A stretch of 64,000 nucleotides of DNA from DASQYE01 sp036389315 (lineage in GTDB: Bacteria; Acidobacteriota; Blastocatellia; Pyrinomonadales; Pyrinomonadaceae). Made by a program: the position numbers and the translations under genes. The stretch lies in NCBI GenBank assembly GCA_036389315.1, contig DASVQF010000032.1, forward strand, positions 62,001-126,000, written 5' to 3'. Shown here piece after piece: positions 6,717-14,806 of this stretch (positions are counted from its first letter, which is position 1; every line of letters begins with the position of its first letter). Under the pieces are notes generated by a model. That model saw only the letters and a program-made list of their open reading frames with translations, made no database searches and was not told the origin of the DNA.

Positions 6717-6778
6717 AGCTGGCGAATGCTGGCGTGGAGTACATTGGTAATGCGAGTTCGAATCCCGCCTCGCCCGCT
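6717..6778 (+). ncRNA. Y RNA-like unit 2 with T-arm-like hairpin
   Basis: The closing helix AGCTGGCGA (6717-6725) pairs with TCGCCCGCT (6770-6778) with one mismatch. GAATGC-N8-AGTACATT repeats the unit motif. GCGAGTTCGAATCCCGC looks like a tRNA T arm with one mismatch, which suggests a reduced tRNA-like module. Confidence 0.55.
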
Positions 6779-6864
6779 GAGTATTAGGGGCGAGACTCTC
6801 GCCGATCTTGTCGCCACTCAATAAGCCGTCGGCAGATTTTGCAAGCTGTAGATGATTGATAACT

Positions 6865-6971
6865 GGAAGGGTGAATGCCGGGAGGACTACATCACCACAA
6901 ACCCCTGGGCTGATAACCGGGGGCGGGCTCGACCGGGCCCGTGCAGTCTTCTCAAACCTTGTCACCCTTTC
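6865..6971 (+). ncRNA. Y RNA-like unit 3 with tRNA-like module
   Basis: The 10-bp closing helix (6865-6874 with 6962-6971, one G-U) leads into GAATGC-N7-ACTACATCAC. The interior has a strong CCCC/GGGG hairpin (around 6901-6923) and a CGGGC/GCCCG hairpin with loop starting TCGACC, resembling tRNA arms. Confidence 0.6.
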
Positions 6972-6986
6972 TCGGTCTCGGGACGG

Positions 6987-7126
6987 AGGCGACGAATGCT
7001 GTGGGAACTACATCTTGAACAGACGAGGGACGCCGGGTGCAAATCCCGGCCCGGATGCGCTCTACGGGAGCGCGCCGGTAGCTCAGGAGCAGAGCATCGA
7101 GTTTCCACAAAACCTTGTCGTCGCTT
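6987..7126 (+). ncRNA. yrlA: Y RNA-like unit 4, YrlA type
   Basis: A 9-bp closing helix (6987-6995 with 7118-7126) carries GAATGC-N7-ACTACATC. The interior reads as a permuted tRNA: T arm GCCGGG-TGCAAAT-CCCGGC, then an acceptor-like stem closed by a short loop (about 7051-7078), then a D arm GGTAGCTCAGGAGCAGAGC. In YrlA RNAs the Y module takes the place of the anticodon stem and the acceptor stem is capped by a loop, which is what I see here. Ordinary tRNA finders would see only an incomplete tRNA. Confidence 0.7.
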
Positions 7127-7155
7127 GAGGAAAATTTTGAAGGGAGCCAGGTGAG

Positions 7156-7611
7156 ATGAGCGTCTCTGTAATTGAGTCGAGAGCAACACACTATCGCACG
7201 GCGGCCGAGATAGAGTGCCTGGTGCGCAACTTCGAGTCCTGCCTGTTGCCGCGCTCGTCCTGGACGCACGCAGCTCATCTGAGCGTGGGGCTCTGGTATC
7301 TGCTCAGGCATCCGTGGCCGGAAGCCGCGAGCCGCGTGCGCGCCGGCATCAAGCGATACAACGAGGCCAACGGAATCGTCACGACGCGCGAGAGCGGCTA
7401 TCACGAGACGATCACGCTTTTCTGGCTGCGCATGGTGCGCCGCTACCTGGCAACGATTTCGGGCGAATGCTCGCTGGTCGCGCTCGCCAACGGCCTCATA
7501 GAGTGTTACGGGAAGAGCAGCCTGGCCTTAGAGTACTATACGCGCGAGCGATTGATGTCCTCAGAGGCGCGCGCCCATTGGGTCGAGCCGGACTTGAAAC
7601 CCCTGGAATAG
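7156..7611 (+). CDS. conserved hypothetical protein, 151 aa
   Basis: A small soluble protein with the conserved core WTHAAHLSVGLWYLLRHP, YNEANG and GYHETITLFWL. I recognise this as an uncharacterised family found in diverse bacteria but know of no function. The His residues in WTHAAH and GYHET could bind metal; that is conjecture. ATG 7156 has AGGGAG 11 nt upstream and lies 29 nt after Y unit 4. It may share the Ro60/Y RNA transcript, which is the only functional hint. A repeat-type hairpin after the stop (7613-7692) probably separates it from the convergent ABC operon. Confidence 0.8.
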   Translation: MSVSVIESRATHYRTAAEIECLVRNFESCLLPRSSWTHAAHLSVGLWYLLRHPWPEAASRVRAGIKRYNEANGIVTTRESGYHETITLFWLRMVRRYLATISGECSLVALANGLIECYGKSSLALEYYTRERLMSSEARAHWVEPDLKPLE

Positions 7612-7612
7612 A

Positions 7613-7692
7613 ATTGACAGGATGGAGAGGAGAGACAGGATAAGAGCTATTGCTTCTTCTTTATCCTGACTATCCTGTCCATCCCTGTTAAT
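7613..7692. repeat. dispersed palindromic repeat, copy 1
   Basis: An imperfect palindrome (GACAGGAT ... ATCCTGTC) between two convergent genes. Its right half, from about 7646 to 7692, is nearly identical in inverted orientation to 12786-12834. A REP- or MITE-like element that may act as a bidirectional terminator. Confidence 0.65.
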
Positions 7693-8608
7693 CTATCTTT
7701 TCGGTGAGCCTTAAGAAGACCTGCTCAAGGGTTTCGCGTTGCGGCGAAAGCTCGCTGACCAGAAAGCCGCGCTCGACCAGCATGGCATTGACGCGCGGGA
7801 TATGTTCGTCGGCCGTCTCGACGTAGAGAGATTCCGTGCCGTTGCGGCTGACCGTCAGAGATGGGTCGGCCGAGAGCAGCTCGTAGGCTTCGTCTGGACG
7901 GTCAACCGTCAGCTTGACCGTCTTTTTCGTCGCCACCAGCTTCTCAATCGTGCCCTGATAGAGCAGCCGCCCGTGGTCTATGATCGCGACGCGGTTGCAG
8001 ATTTGTTCGACCTCGTAGAGCAGGTGGCTTGAGAGCAGCACGGTCAGCTTAAGCTCGTCGCGCAGGCGGTGAATCAGCAGGCGGACTTCGCGTATGCCCT
8101 GCGGGTCAAGGCCGTCGGTCGGCTCGTCAAGGATGACGAACTCGGGCGCGGGCAGGAGAGCCTGCGCGATGCCTAGACGCTGGCGCATGCCGTGCGAATA
8201 GACGCGCACAGGCTCTCGGGCGCGCTCCCTCAGGCCCACTATGTCGAGGACTTCTTCTATCCGCTTTTGAGTTGCGCCGCCCGACATGGCCGCCAACAGG
8301 CGCAGGTTTTGCCAGCCCGTGAAGTGATCGTAAAAGGCCGGCGCTTCGATGATCGCCCCGACCTTGCGCAGGGCGCGCAAAGGATTCCGGCGCACGTCCT
8401 GTCCGAGCAGGCGCACACCGCCCTGTGTGGGCCGCACGAGCCCGAGCACCATGCGGATAGTCGTGGACTTGCCCGCGCCGTTCTGGCCCAGGAAGCCGAA
8501 GATGTCGCCGCGCTCGACTTCCAAAGAAAGATGATCGACGGCCAGGCGACGACCGTATCTCTTCGTCAGCAGTTCCGTGCGCAGCACTGCGAAAGGCTTA
8601 TCATTCAT
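7688..8608 (-). CDS. ABC transporter ATP-binding protein
   Basis: 306 aa, a usual length for a CcmA/NatA/BcrA-type exporter ATPase. Walker A GQNGAGKSTT, signature SHGMRQRLG, Walker B VILDEPTDGLDP and the H-loop LSSHLLYEV are all intact, so it should hydrolyse ATP. The C-terminal 80 residues are a typical regulatory extension of antibiotic-type exporters. It is the last gene of a three-gene operon with the EEP protein (7 nt) and the ABC-2 permease. Its substrate cannot be read from sequence. The stop codon is inside the dispersed repeat at 7613-7692. Confidence 0.95.
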   Translation of the reverse strand: MNDKPFAVLRTELLTKRYGRRLAVDHLSLEVERGDIFGFLGQNGAGKSTTIRMVLGLVRPTQGGVRLLGQDVRRNPLRALRKVGAIIEAPAFYDHFTGWQNLRLLAAMSGGATQKRIEEVLDIVGLRERAREPVRVYSHGMRQRLGIAQALLPAPEFVILDEPTDGLDPQGIREVRLLIHRLRDELKLTVLLSSHLLYEVEQICNRVAIIDHGRLLYQGTIEKLVATKKTVKLTVDRPDEAYELLSADPSLTVSRNGTESLYVETADEHIPRVNAMLVERGFLVSELSPQRETLEQVFLRLTEKID

Positions 8609-8615
8609 CCTTCAT

Positions 8616-9446
8616 CTATGGCAGCGCGACCTCCACGACGAGCGGGAAGTGATCCATGCGGCCGACGGCCGCGCTCTTCAAGACTTCGGCGCGGCGCAGG
8701 AAGGCCGCGTCCGTTGGCCCAAAGATGTAATCTATGCGTCGCTCGTTCAGGGCCGTCTCGCCTGCGCTCCGGCCGAGGTCGCGAAAATATTTGAGCGCGT
8801 AGCTGTATGATTCGCTATCGTGCTTCAAGTTGTCCGTAAAAAAGTTGGATTGGTTTCCGGCCCGCAACTCGAAATTAAAATCCCCGGCGACGAAGACAAG
8901 CGTGCTTGACTGGCGCGCACGGGCCCAATCGACGATCTCGCCCGTAAAGGCGCGCCGTCGCGCTGCGCTGAAGGCGTCGGCGTGGGCGCTGAGGAGCGTG
9001 GCGGGCTGAGAGCTTCCCGGCACGCGAAACTCTGCGGCGACGGCGCACTTTTCTCCGGCAGCGACGTTTGCGAACTTCGCCCCCTGATCTTTGACGAGCA
9101 CGGCTTCGACACGATCACTTTTATCGGCCGGGCAGACCGCGCCGCGATAGCGCCCCTTCAGTTGGCCCAGGAGGATTTCCAGTTGCTCGCGGCCCGTCAA
9201 TTCCTGCAAGGCGACGGCTTCCGGGTCAACTCCCAGAATCGCTTCGGCCACGGCCCGTAAATCCTTCGTGTGGGCCCGCGAGTCCGGCTCAAGGTCGCCG
9301 TAGCCTATGTTCCAGGTCATCAGCCTGAGGCGCGCCTTGTCCTGCGTCTTTGTCCCGAGCAGCGTGCGCTCGCGCCGGGGCTCGAAATGGAGCGCGCCGC
9401 CGATCATCAGCAGAGCAAGCAGGGTTAAGAAAATCTTGGCCCACAT
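8616..9446 (-). CDS. endonuclease/exonuclease/phosphatase family protein, exported
   Basis: 276 aa. The N-terminus MWAKIFLTLLALLMIGGAL is a signal peptide or membrane anchor, so the enzyme probably acts outside the cytoplasm. The EEP fold follows: LRLMTWNIGYGD, the Glu in ALQELTG, the metal/catalytic GDFNFEL, RRIDYIFGP and a final MDHFPLVVEV. Family members hydrolyse phosphodiesters (DNase I-like, sphingomyelinase-like or inositol phosphatase-like); the substrate is unknown. It lies between the permease (8 nt upstream) and the ATPase (7 nt downstream) of an ABC exporter, an unusual companion that suggests linked work at the membrane. Confidence 0.88.
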   Translation of the reverse strand: MWAKIFLTLLALLMIGGALHFEPRRERTLLGTKTQDKARLRLMTWNIGYGDLEPDSRAHTKDLRAVAEAILGVDPEAVALQELTGREQLEILLGQLKGRYRGAVCPADKSDRVEAVLVKDQGAKFANVAAGEKCAVAAEFRVPGSSQPATLLSAHADAFSAARRRAFTGEIVDWARARQSSTLVFVAGDFNFELRAGNQSNFFTDNLKHDSESYSYALKYFRDLGRSAGETALNERRIDYIFGPTDAAFLRRAEVLKSAAVGRMDHFPLVVEVALP

Positions 9447-9454
9447 GGCTCTCT

Positions 9455-10306
9455 TCAGCTCGTGATGTCCTTCCGATCAAAGATGACGATGGCCGCGAGC
9501 AGCAGCCCGAAGATGTAAGCGCCGCAGATGCTCCCGTAATGATAGAAGCTGAGCCACGGTATCTCGGGCTTAAAGACATCGCGCCAGAAGTCCATGTCGG
9601 TCGTGAAGAAGTAGGGCCGCAGGTGCTCGAAGAACTCTATGCGACCGATGATGTAGAGCATGATGTAGATCGCCAGCGTCGCCACCACGGCCATCACCGG
9701 CGTCTCGAAGATGACCGAAAAGAACATCGCCAGGGCCGCGACCACGAGCAGCGCCCAGGTGCCCGAGAAGCTGGCATAGACGAAGCGCCACAAGGCTTCG
9801 TCGCGCACCAGCCGGCCGGGCTCGTCCACCAGGTTGAGCGGGCCCGGATACATCTCTATGTCGCCCCAGCCGATGAAGAAGAGCCCGACCAGCAGATTCA
9901 AGGCTATGAAGAAGGCCAGTAGCAGGTAGACGTGCAGCGCCACCATCAGGAACTTCGAGAGAAAGATCGAGACGCGCGAGATGGGGCGCACGCAGATCAT
10001 CCGAAGGGTTCCGGCCCTGGCCTCTCCGGCGATCTGCGCGCCCGCCGTCATCGCGACAAAGATCGGAATCAACAGGCTGAAGGAGAACATCAAAGAGTAG
10101 AGCGCGAAGGTCAGCCCGTTGAAATAGCTCTTAGACTCATAGGTGTACTTGAACTGCTCGGCGGCCTGCCCGCCCGTCTTGCGCTCGGCGTAGGAATAGA
10201 ATCCCCACAGCATCAGGGCGACGAACCCTATGAGCGAGATGAAGGAGAGATAAAAACTCTTCGAGCGAATGAGCTTGAAGAATTCGATTCTGAGCTGCGT
10301 CAACAT
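9455..10306 (-). CDS. ABC-2 type permease
   Basis: 283 aa. It starts MLTQLRIEFFKLIRSKSFYL, the typical cytoplasmic start of ABC-2 permeases. About six hydrophobic segments follow; between the first two sits a soluble loop of about 35 residues with GGQAAEQFKYTY. GTLRMICVRPISR is the usual amphipathic coupling region. It should form the membrane channel for the ATPase at 7688, making an exporter. First gene of the operon; 172 nt separate its start from the clpA stop codon. Confidence 0.92.
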   Translation of the reverse strand: MLTQLRIEFFKLIRSKSFYLSFISLIGFVALMLWGFYSYAERKTGGQAAEQFKYTYESKSYFNGLTFALYSLMFSFSLLIPIFVAMTAGAQIAGEARAGTLRMICVRPISRVSIFLSKFLMVALHVYLLLAFFIALNLLVGLFFIGWGDIEMYPGPLNLVDEPGRLVRDEALWRFVYASFSGTWALLVVAALAMFFSVIFETPVMAVVATLAIYIMLYIIGRIEFFEHLRPYFFTTDMDFWRDVFKPEIPWLSFYHYGSICGAYIFGLLLAAIVIFDRKDITS

Positions 10307-10318
10307 CTATATTTCTAT

Positions 10319-10338
10319 TGTAGGCCCGCACGGGCCTA
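10319..10338 (-). terminator. hairpin between clpA and the ABC operon
   Basis: TAGGCCCG and CGGGCCTA form an 8-bp stem with a 2-nt loop. There is no clear U tract on either side, so it may work as a weak or processing hairpin. Confidence 0.3.
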
Positions 10339-10478
10339 AGCATCCGGGGTGCAAGCCACGTTCCGGCAGCGTGGCTCTCAACATGCGTGCCGCCGTCTCT
10401 ATATTTACGCTGTCGGGGGGGATTCAGGTTCCTTGCAGATTGCCCATGCCTTGAACAGAAGAAGATTTTCAGTCGAGC

Positions 10479-12731
10479 CTACTTCTTAAATTCGATTGCC
10501 AGCTCGTCGTCGCGCAAGTCAATCAAGACTTTTGACCCGGCGGGCGCTTCGCCGAAGAGGAGCTGCTCGGCGAGCGGCTGCTTGATCGTGGTCTGGATGA
10601 GGCGGGCCATAGGGCGCGCACCGTACAGGCGGTCATAGCCGCGACGGGCGAGCCAGGCGCGCGCCTCTTCCGTCAGCTCGATGCTGATCTTCTTGTCGGC
10701 AAGCTGAGAGCGAAGCTCTCCGATGAACTTGTCAACGACGCGCTCGATGGTCTCAAAGCTCAACTGCTCGAAGGCTATCCAGGCATCCAGACGATTGCGG
10801 AACTCAGGGCTGAAGGTGCGCTCTATCGCTCCTCGGCCCTTGCCCTTACCCGCTTCGGTCTGAAAGCCTATGCCCTTCTCGCTCAGCTCGCGCGCGCCCG
10901 CGTTTGTAGTCATAATCAGGATGACGTTGCGAAAGTCCGCCTTCTTGCCGTTGTTATCCGTCAGCGTCGCGTGATCCATCACCTGAAGCAGGATGTTGAA
11001 GAGGTTCGGATGCGCCTTCTCTATCTCGTCCAGCACGAGCACGGCGTAGGGCGTCTTGTTGATCGCGTCCGTCAAGAGCCCCCCCTGGTCGAAGCCCACG
11101 TATCCGGGCGGCGCGCCGATCAGGCGCGAGACCGTGTGCGCCTCCATGTACTCACTCATGTCGAAGCGCAGGAACTCCACGCCGAGCGCGACGGCCAGTT
11201 GCTTAGCCAGCTCTGTCTTGCCGACTCCGGTGGGCCCGGAGAAGAGGAACGAGCCGATGGGCTTGTCCACGTGGCCCAGGCCCGAGCGCGAAAGCTTGAT
11301 CGCGTTGACGACGCCCTCTATCGCCTTGTCCTGCCCGAAGATCACGGACTGCAATTCCTGTTTCAGGTTTTGCAGCCGCTCTTTCTCGGACACGGCGACG
11401 GTGCGCGGCGGAATCTTGGCCATCCGCGACACCACTATCTCGATCTCTTTCGGGCGAATCGTCTTCGGCCGCTTTTCGGCGGGCAGCAGCTTCAGAGCGG
11501 CCCCGGCTTCGTCCAGCACGTCAATCGCTTTATCGGGCAGAAAGCGGTCGTGAATGTGTTTGGCCGAAAGCTCGGCGGCGGTGCGCAGCGCCTCGGCCGT
11601 ATAACGCACGCCATGATGCTCTTCATAGTAGCTCTTGAGGCCCGCCAGTATCTGCACCGTCTCCTCAATGGTCGGCTCGCCGATCTCAATCCTTTGAAAG
11701 CGGCGGGCCAGCGCGCGGTCACGCTCAAAGGCGGCCTTGTATTCGGAGTAAGTGGTCGAGCCAATGCAGCGTATCTCGCCGGAAGCGAGCGCGGGCTTGA
11801 TGATATTGGAGGCGTCCATTGAGCCGCCGCTTGTGGCCCCCGCGCCGACGATAGTATGAATCTCGTCTATGAAGAGGATGGAGCCGGGCCGTTTTTTGAG
11901 CGCACCAATGACGCCCTTCAAGCGCTGCTCGAACTCGCCCCTGTACTTCGTCCCGGCCAGCAGCGCCCCCATGTCCAGGGCGTAGACTTCCACCCCCTCA
12001 AGCGCCTCCGGCACTTCGCCGCGATGAATCTTCAAGGCGAGCCCTTCGGCAATGGCGGTCTTGCCGACGCCTGGGTCGCCGACGTAGAGCGGGTTGTTCT
12101 TGCGACGGCGACAGAGCACCTGTATGGTGCGCTGAACTTCCGTGGTGCGGCCGATGAGCGGGTCTATGTGACCGGCGGCGGCGCGCTCGACGAGGTTGGC
12201 CGTAAAGGCCGCGAGCGGGTCGGCCACAGGCTGAGCAGCCGTCTCTTCATCATCCGGCCCAACGCCTTCGCCCGTGGAGCCTCCGCCCGTGCCCTCCATG
12301 ATCTTGGAGATGCCGTGCGCGATGTAGTTCAAAACGTCCAGGCGCGAGATGCCCTGCTTTTTGAGAAAGTAGACGGCGTGCGATTGCTCCGCCTGGTAGA
12401 GCGCGGCCAGGATGTTGCCGCCGTTGACCTCGCGCTGCCCGGAGCCTTCGGCCTGCAACAGCGCGTACTCCAGGACGTAGCGAAACGTGGAGGTCTGCTC
12501 CGGCATCACCTCCATGCCTTCGGGCAGTCGCTCCAACTTGTCGCTGAGGAACGACGAGAGGTCGCGCGAGAGGGCTTCCAGGTCGCCGCCGCAATGGCGC
12601 AGCACATTCCTCGCCGTCGCGTCTTGCAGCAGGGCGTAAAGCAGGTGTTCGAGCGTGATGTACTCGTGCCGCCGCTTGATGGCTTCGTTGACGGCCAAGC
12701 TCAACGTCGCCTGTAATTCTCTGGTAATCAT
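10479..12731 (-). CDS. clpA: ATP-dependent Clp protease ATP-binding subunit ClpA
   Basis: 750 aa, the usual ClpA length. The N domain (MITRELQATLSLAVNEAIKRRHEYITLEHLL) is where ClpS docks. The first AAA domain has Walker A GDPGVGKTAI near residue 220, the second GPTGVGKTEL near 500. KGIGFQ near 620 provides the IGF loop that docks on ClpP. ClpA unfolds proteins and feeds them to ClpP; no clpP is in the window. I placed the start at 12731, where the conserved N domain begins, rather than at 12785. ClpS and Aat, the adaptor and the transferase of the N-degron pathway, lie 1.6-2 kb upstream, with the CHAT gene in between. Confidence 0.95.
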   Translation of the reverse strand: MITRELQATLSLAVNEAIKRRHEYITLEHLLYALLQDATARNVLRHCGGDLEALSRDLSSFLSDKLERLPEGMEVMPEQTSTFRYVLEYALLQAEGSGQREVNGGNILAALYQAEQSHAVYFLKKQGISRLDVLNYIAHGISKIMEGTGGGSTGEGVGPDDEETAAQPVADPLAAFTANLVERAAAGHIDPLIGRTTEVQRTIQVLCRRRKNNPLYVGDPGVGKTAIAEGLALKIHRGEVPEALEGVEVYALDMGALLAGTKYRGEFEQRLKGVIGALKKRPGSILFIDEIHTIVGAGATSGGSMDASNIIKPALASGEIRCIGSTTYSEYKAAFERDRALARRFQRIEIGEPTIEETVQILAGLKSYYEEHHGVRYTAEALRTAAELSAKHIHDRFLPDKAIDVLDEAGAALKLLPAEKRPKTIRPKEIEIVVSRMAKIPPRTVAVSEKERLQNLKQELQSVIFGQDKAIEGVVNAIKLSRSGLGHVDKPIGSFLFSGPTGVGKTELAKQLAVALGVEFLRFDMSEYMEAHTVSRLIGAPPGYVGFDQGGLLTDAINKTPYAVLVLDEIEKAHPNLFNILLQVMDHATLTDNNGKKADFRNVILIMTTNAGARELSEKGIGFQTEAGKGKGRGAIERTFSPEFRNRLDAWIAFEQLSFETIERVVDKFIGELRSQLADKKISIELTEEARAWLARRGYDRLYGARPMARLIQTTIKQPLAEQLLFGEAPAGSKVLIDLRDDELAIEFKK

Positions 12732-12785
12732 AAAAAGCTTCCCCGGAAAACTTAGCACTGTTCGCCCTTCGGAAGCAAAAAGCAA

Positions 12786-12869
12786 TTAACAGGGATGGAC
12801 AGGATAGTCAGGATAAAAGAGAAGCAATAGCTCTTCTTCTTTATCCTGTCTGCCTTGTCCATCCCTGTT
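12786..12869. repeat. dispersed palindromic repeat, copy 2
   Basis: The left arm at 12788-12817 (beginning AACAGGGATGGACAGG) pairs with the right arm at 12840-12869. The left half is the inverted counterpart of 7646-7692. It separates the CHAT gene stop from the clpA start. Confidence 0.65.
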
Positions 12870-12875
12870 TGAATC

Positions 12876-14252
12876 TCATCCGGGGGTTCCGAACAGGACG
12901 AAGGAGGCCCATTGTGATGGGGCGGGCCGGGTGCGCCTGACATCGAGCATGGCCAGGCGCAGCGCCTCCGAGGGCTCGTAGCTTCGCAGATTCTTTACGA
13001 ACGCCTTCATGAGCTGTGCAGTAGCTTTGTCGTTAACGCTCCACAGGCTCATGACTACGCGCGGCACTCCGGCGATCTGAAAAGCCCTTGAGAGACCTAT
13101 GACGCCAGCGTCGTGGACTCGACCGAGCCCGGTCTGGCAGGCGCTGAGGACTGCTATCTGCGCTTTGAGCCTGGAGCCCTGCACTTCCCTCGCCGTCCAG
13201 AAGCCGTCGGTCAAGCGCCGTGCGGACAAGAAGAGAAAGCCGCCCGTCAGAGGGTCTGTGCTGCTGGCCACGCCATGCGTCGCAAAGTAGAGAAAGTCTG
13301 CGCCGCCCGCCCTCGCCCTGACAGCCCGTTTGGTCGCGCGGCGTCCCGTGAGAGGTTTGGTGTTAAGGAGTCCGGCGATAGCTCGCGCTTCGTCCTCCGC
13401 TCCCGGCAGCGGCGGCACTCTCCACCTTCTGTCCGGCGGAAAGTAGGGATTGCCAACGACCAGAGGGTTGCGAGCGCCGGGCGTCCAGGGCTTAGTCTCG
13501 TCCTCTATATCGAAGAGGCTGGGCACAACCGAAACGGTCATCCTGTCAATCAGGTAAGCATCGGTCTTGAACGGGCGCAGGATCGCATAAGGCACAGTGC
13601 CCAAGCCTAAGATCGGAGCGACGATGAGACGCCTGACAGCGCCCAGTTGATCGGCTATTGGCCCAGGCAGGAGGATACCTGTCACGTCGGCTATGGCCTG
13701 GGCCGGGGGCTGTTTCGGGGCGGGGGCTCTGGGCGCTATCCCGATGTCGAGAGAAGGAGCACGACTGCTCTGCAATGAATCTACGCCGAGCGCGTTGCGC
13801 AGGTCGTAGATGGCCGTTTCCAACCTCTGCCTGGGCACGGGCGCGCTGGAAAAGGCACGCAGGCCCGTCCGGTCTAGGAGCCATATCTGTAGCTCCTCTC
13901 CCCTGTAAGCATAGAAGATCAGGGCCGTCCCCTCCGGGAAGCCGTGTTTGAGAGCAGCCGTTATATCCGTGAGCGAAGAGCTGCGAACATATTCCGTGAG
14001 CGGCGGAGCGCCGCGCACGAGAAAAGCTTCAGCCAAATCCTGTTGAGTCTCCTCGGGCGCTACTCTTCGTCTACGCCCGGGGCCGGCGGCCGAGACGCCC
14101 CTCGATTGCATGAGCCTTTGATAGTTCTCCGTGTATTGGCCCACGGCCGCCTCGAACTCGCTCTCGGCCCCGTCCGGCATCTGCGCATGAGTCTGTGCGC
14201 AGGCGAGCGAGACGGACAGGCAGAGAAGGATTTTCAGGCAGGCTTTTATCAT
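12876..14252 (-). CDS. secreted CHAT-domain protease-like protein
   Basis: 458 aa. The N-terminal signal peptide (MIKACLKILLCLSVSLACAQTHAQ) predicts export. A low-identity helical region follows; the C-terminal half is a CHAT caspase-like domain with the catalytic His in YFATHG (near residue 324) and Cys in LSACQTGLG (near 371), followed by GVIGLSRAFQIAGVPRVVMSLW. CHAT proteins are Cys peptidases related to separase and gingipain; several act in defence or regulated proteolysis. This one lacks the TPR array many family members carry. It sits between clpA and clpS, all leftward. Its export makes a direct part in cytoplasmic N-degron turnover unlikely; co-location alone links them. Confidence 0.88.
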   Translation of the reverse strand: MIKACLKILLCLSVSLACAQTHAQMPDGAESEFEAAVGQYTENYQRLMQSRGVSAAGPGRRRRVAPEETQQDLAEAFLVRGAPPLTEYVRSSSLTDITAALKHGFPEGTALIFYAYRGEELQIWLLDRTGLRAFSSAPVPRQRLETAIYDLRNALGVDSLQSSRAPSLDIGIAPRAPAPKQPPAQAIADVTGILLPGPIADQLGAVRRLIVAPILGLGTVPYAILRPFKTDAYLIDRMTVSVVPSLFDIEDETKPWTPGARNPLVVGNPYFPPDRRWRVPPLPGAEDEARAIAGLLNTKPLTGRRATKRAVRARAGGADFLYFATHGVASSTDPLTGGFLFLSARRLTDGFWTAREVQGSRLKAQIAVLSACQTGLGRVHDAGVIGLSRAFQIAGVPRVVMSLWSVNDKATAQLMKAFVKNLRSYEPSEALRLAMLDVRRTRPAPSQWASFVLFGTPG

Positions 14253-14341
14253 CAGAGCTTCTCTTACGCTGGTAGGACGGCACTATGATTTAGCGTTTGC
14301 ATTCGTGGTTGCCAGAGCAGGCGCATGAGGTGCAGGCGATT

Positions 14342-14662
14342 TCAGTTCTCCTCGGTCGTAAAGAGCAGGGGGTATTCGTGCGCCTGGGCCAGAGCGGTCG
14401 CCTTGGCCGCCTTCATCTCGGCTATCTCGTAGGTGTAGACGCCTGCGACGCCTATGCCCTGCGTGTGGACTTGGAGCATGACGCGCACGGCATCGGCCTC
14501 GCTTCGCTGAAAGACCGTCTGGAGGACGAAGACGACGAAATCCATCGTCGTAAAGTCGTCGTTGTGAATCAAGACCTTGTAGAGCGGGGGCGGCTTGAGG
14601 CGCTCCTTGCTCTTGCTCTCCGTCACGACTGCTTCGTCTGGTTCAAAGTCTCGTTTAGACAT
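14342..14662 (-). CDS. clpS: ClpS adaptor
   Basis: 106 aa. KPPPLYKVLIHNDDFTTMDFVV carries the Asn-Asp-Asp pocket residues that bind N-terminal Leu, Phe, Trp or Tyr of substrates, and HTQGIGVAGVYTYEIAE is the conserved ClpA-binding half. ClpS delivers N-degron proteins to ClpAP. The disordered N-terminus is slightly longer than in E. coli. It is divergent from aat (145 nt between starts), so the transferase that makes such degrons and the adaptor that reads them share one control region. Confidence 0.95.
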   Translation of the reverse strand: MSKRDFEPDEAVVTESKSKERLKPPPLYKVLIHNDDFTTMDFVVFVLQTVFQRSEADAVRVMLQVHTQGIGVAGVYTYEIAEMKAAKATALAQAHEYPLLFTTEEN

Positions 14663-14806
14663 AATCCATCCGGTGCGCTCCCGCGCCTGCCCTATAAAAT
14701 AGCAGCAGCGCGCGGAGAATGCAGCACGCTACGTGCGAGGGAGAGAGAGAGCGCACGGGCTCCGGCTTGCTGCCTCCCGAGCGGGCAGTTTAAGCTTAGG
14801 TCGCAG

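Noticed and set aside
7061..7117. a normal tRNA gene 5' half (GGTAGCTCAGGAGCAGAGC)
   Set aside because: Its T arm lies upstream, not downstream, and the whole is enclosed in a Y-type helix; I read it as part of the YrlA-like unit.
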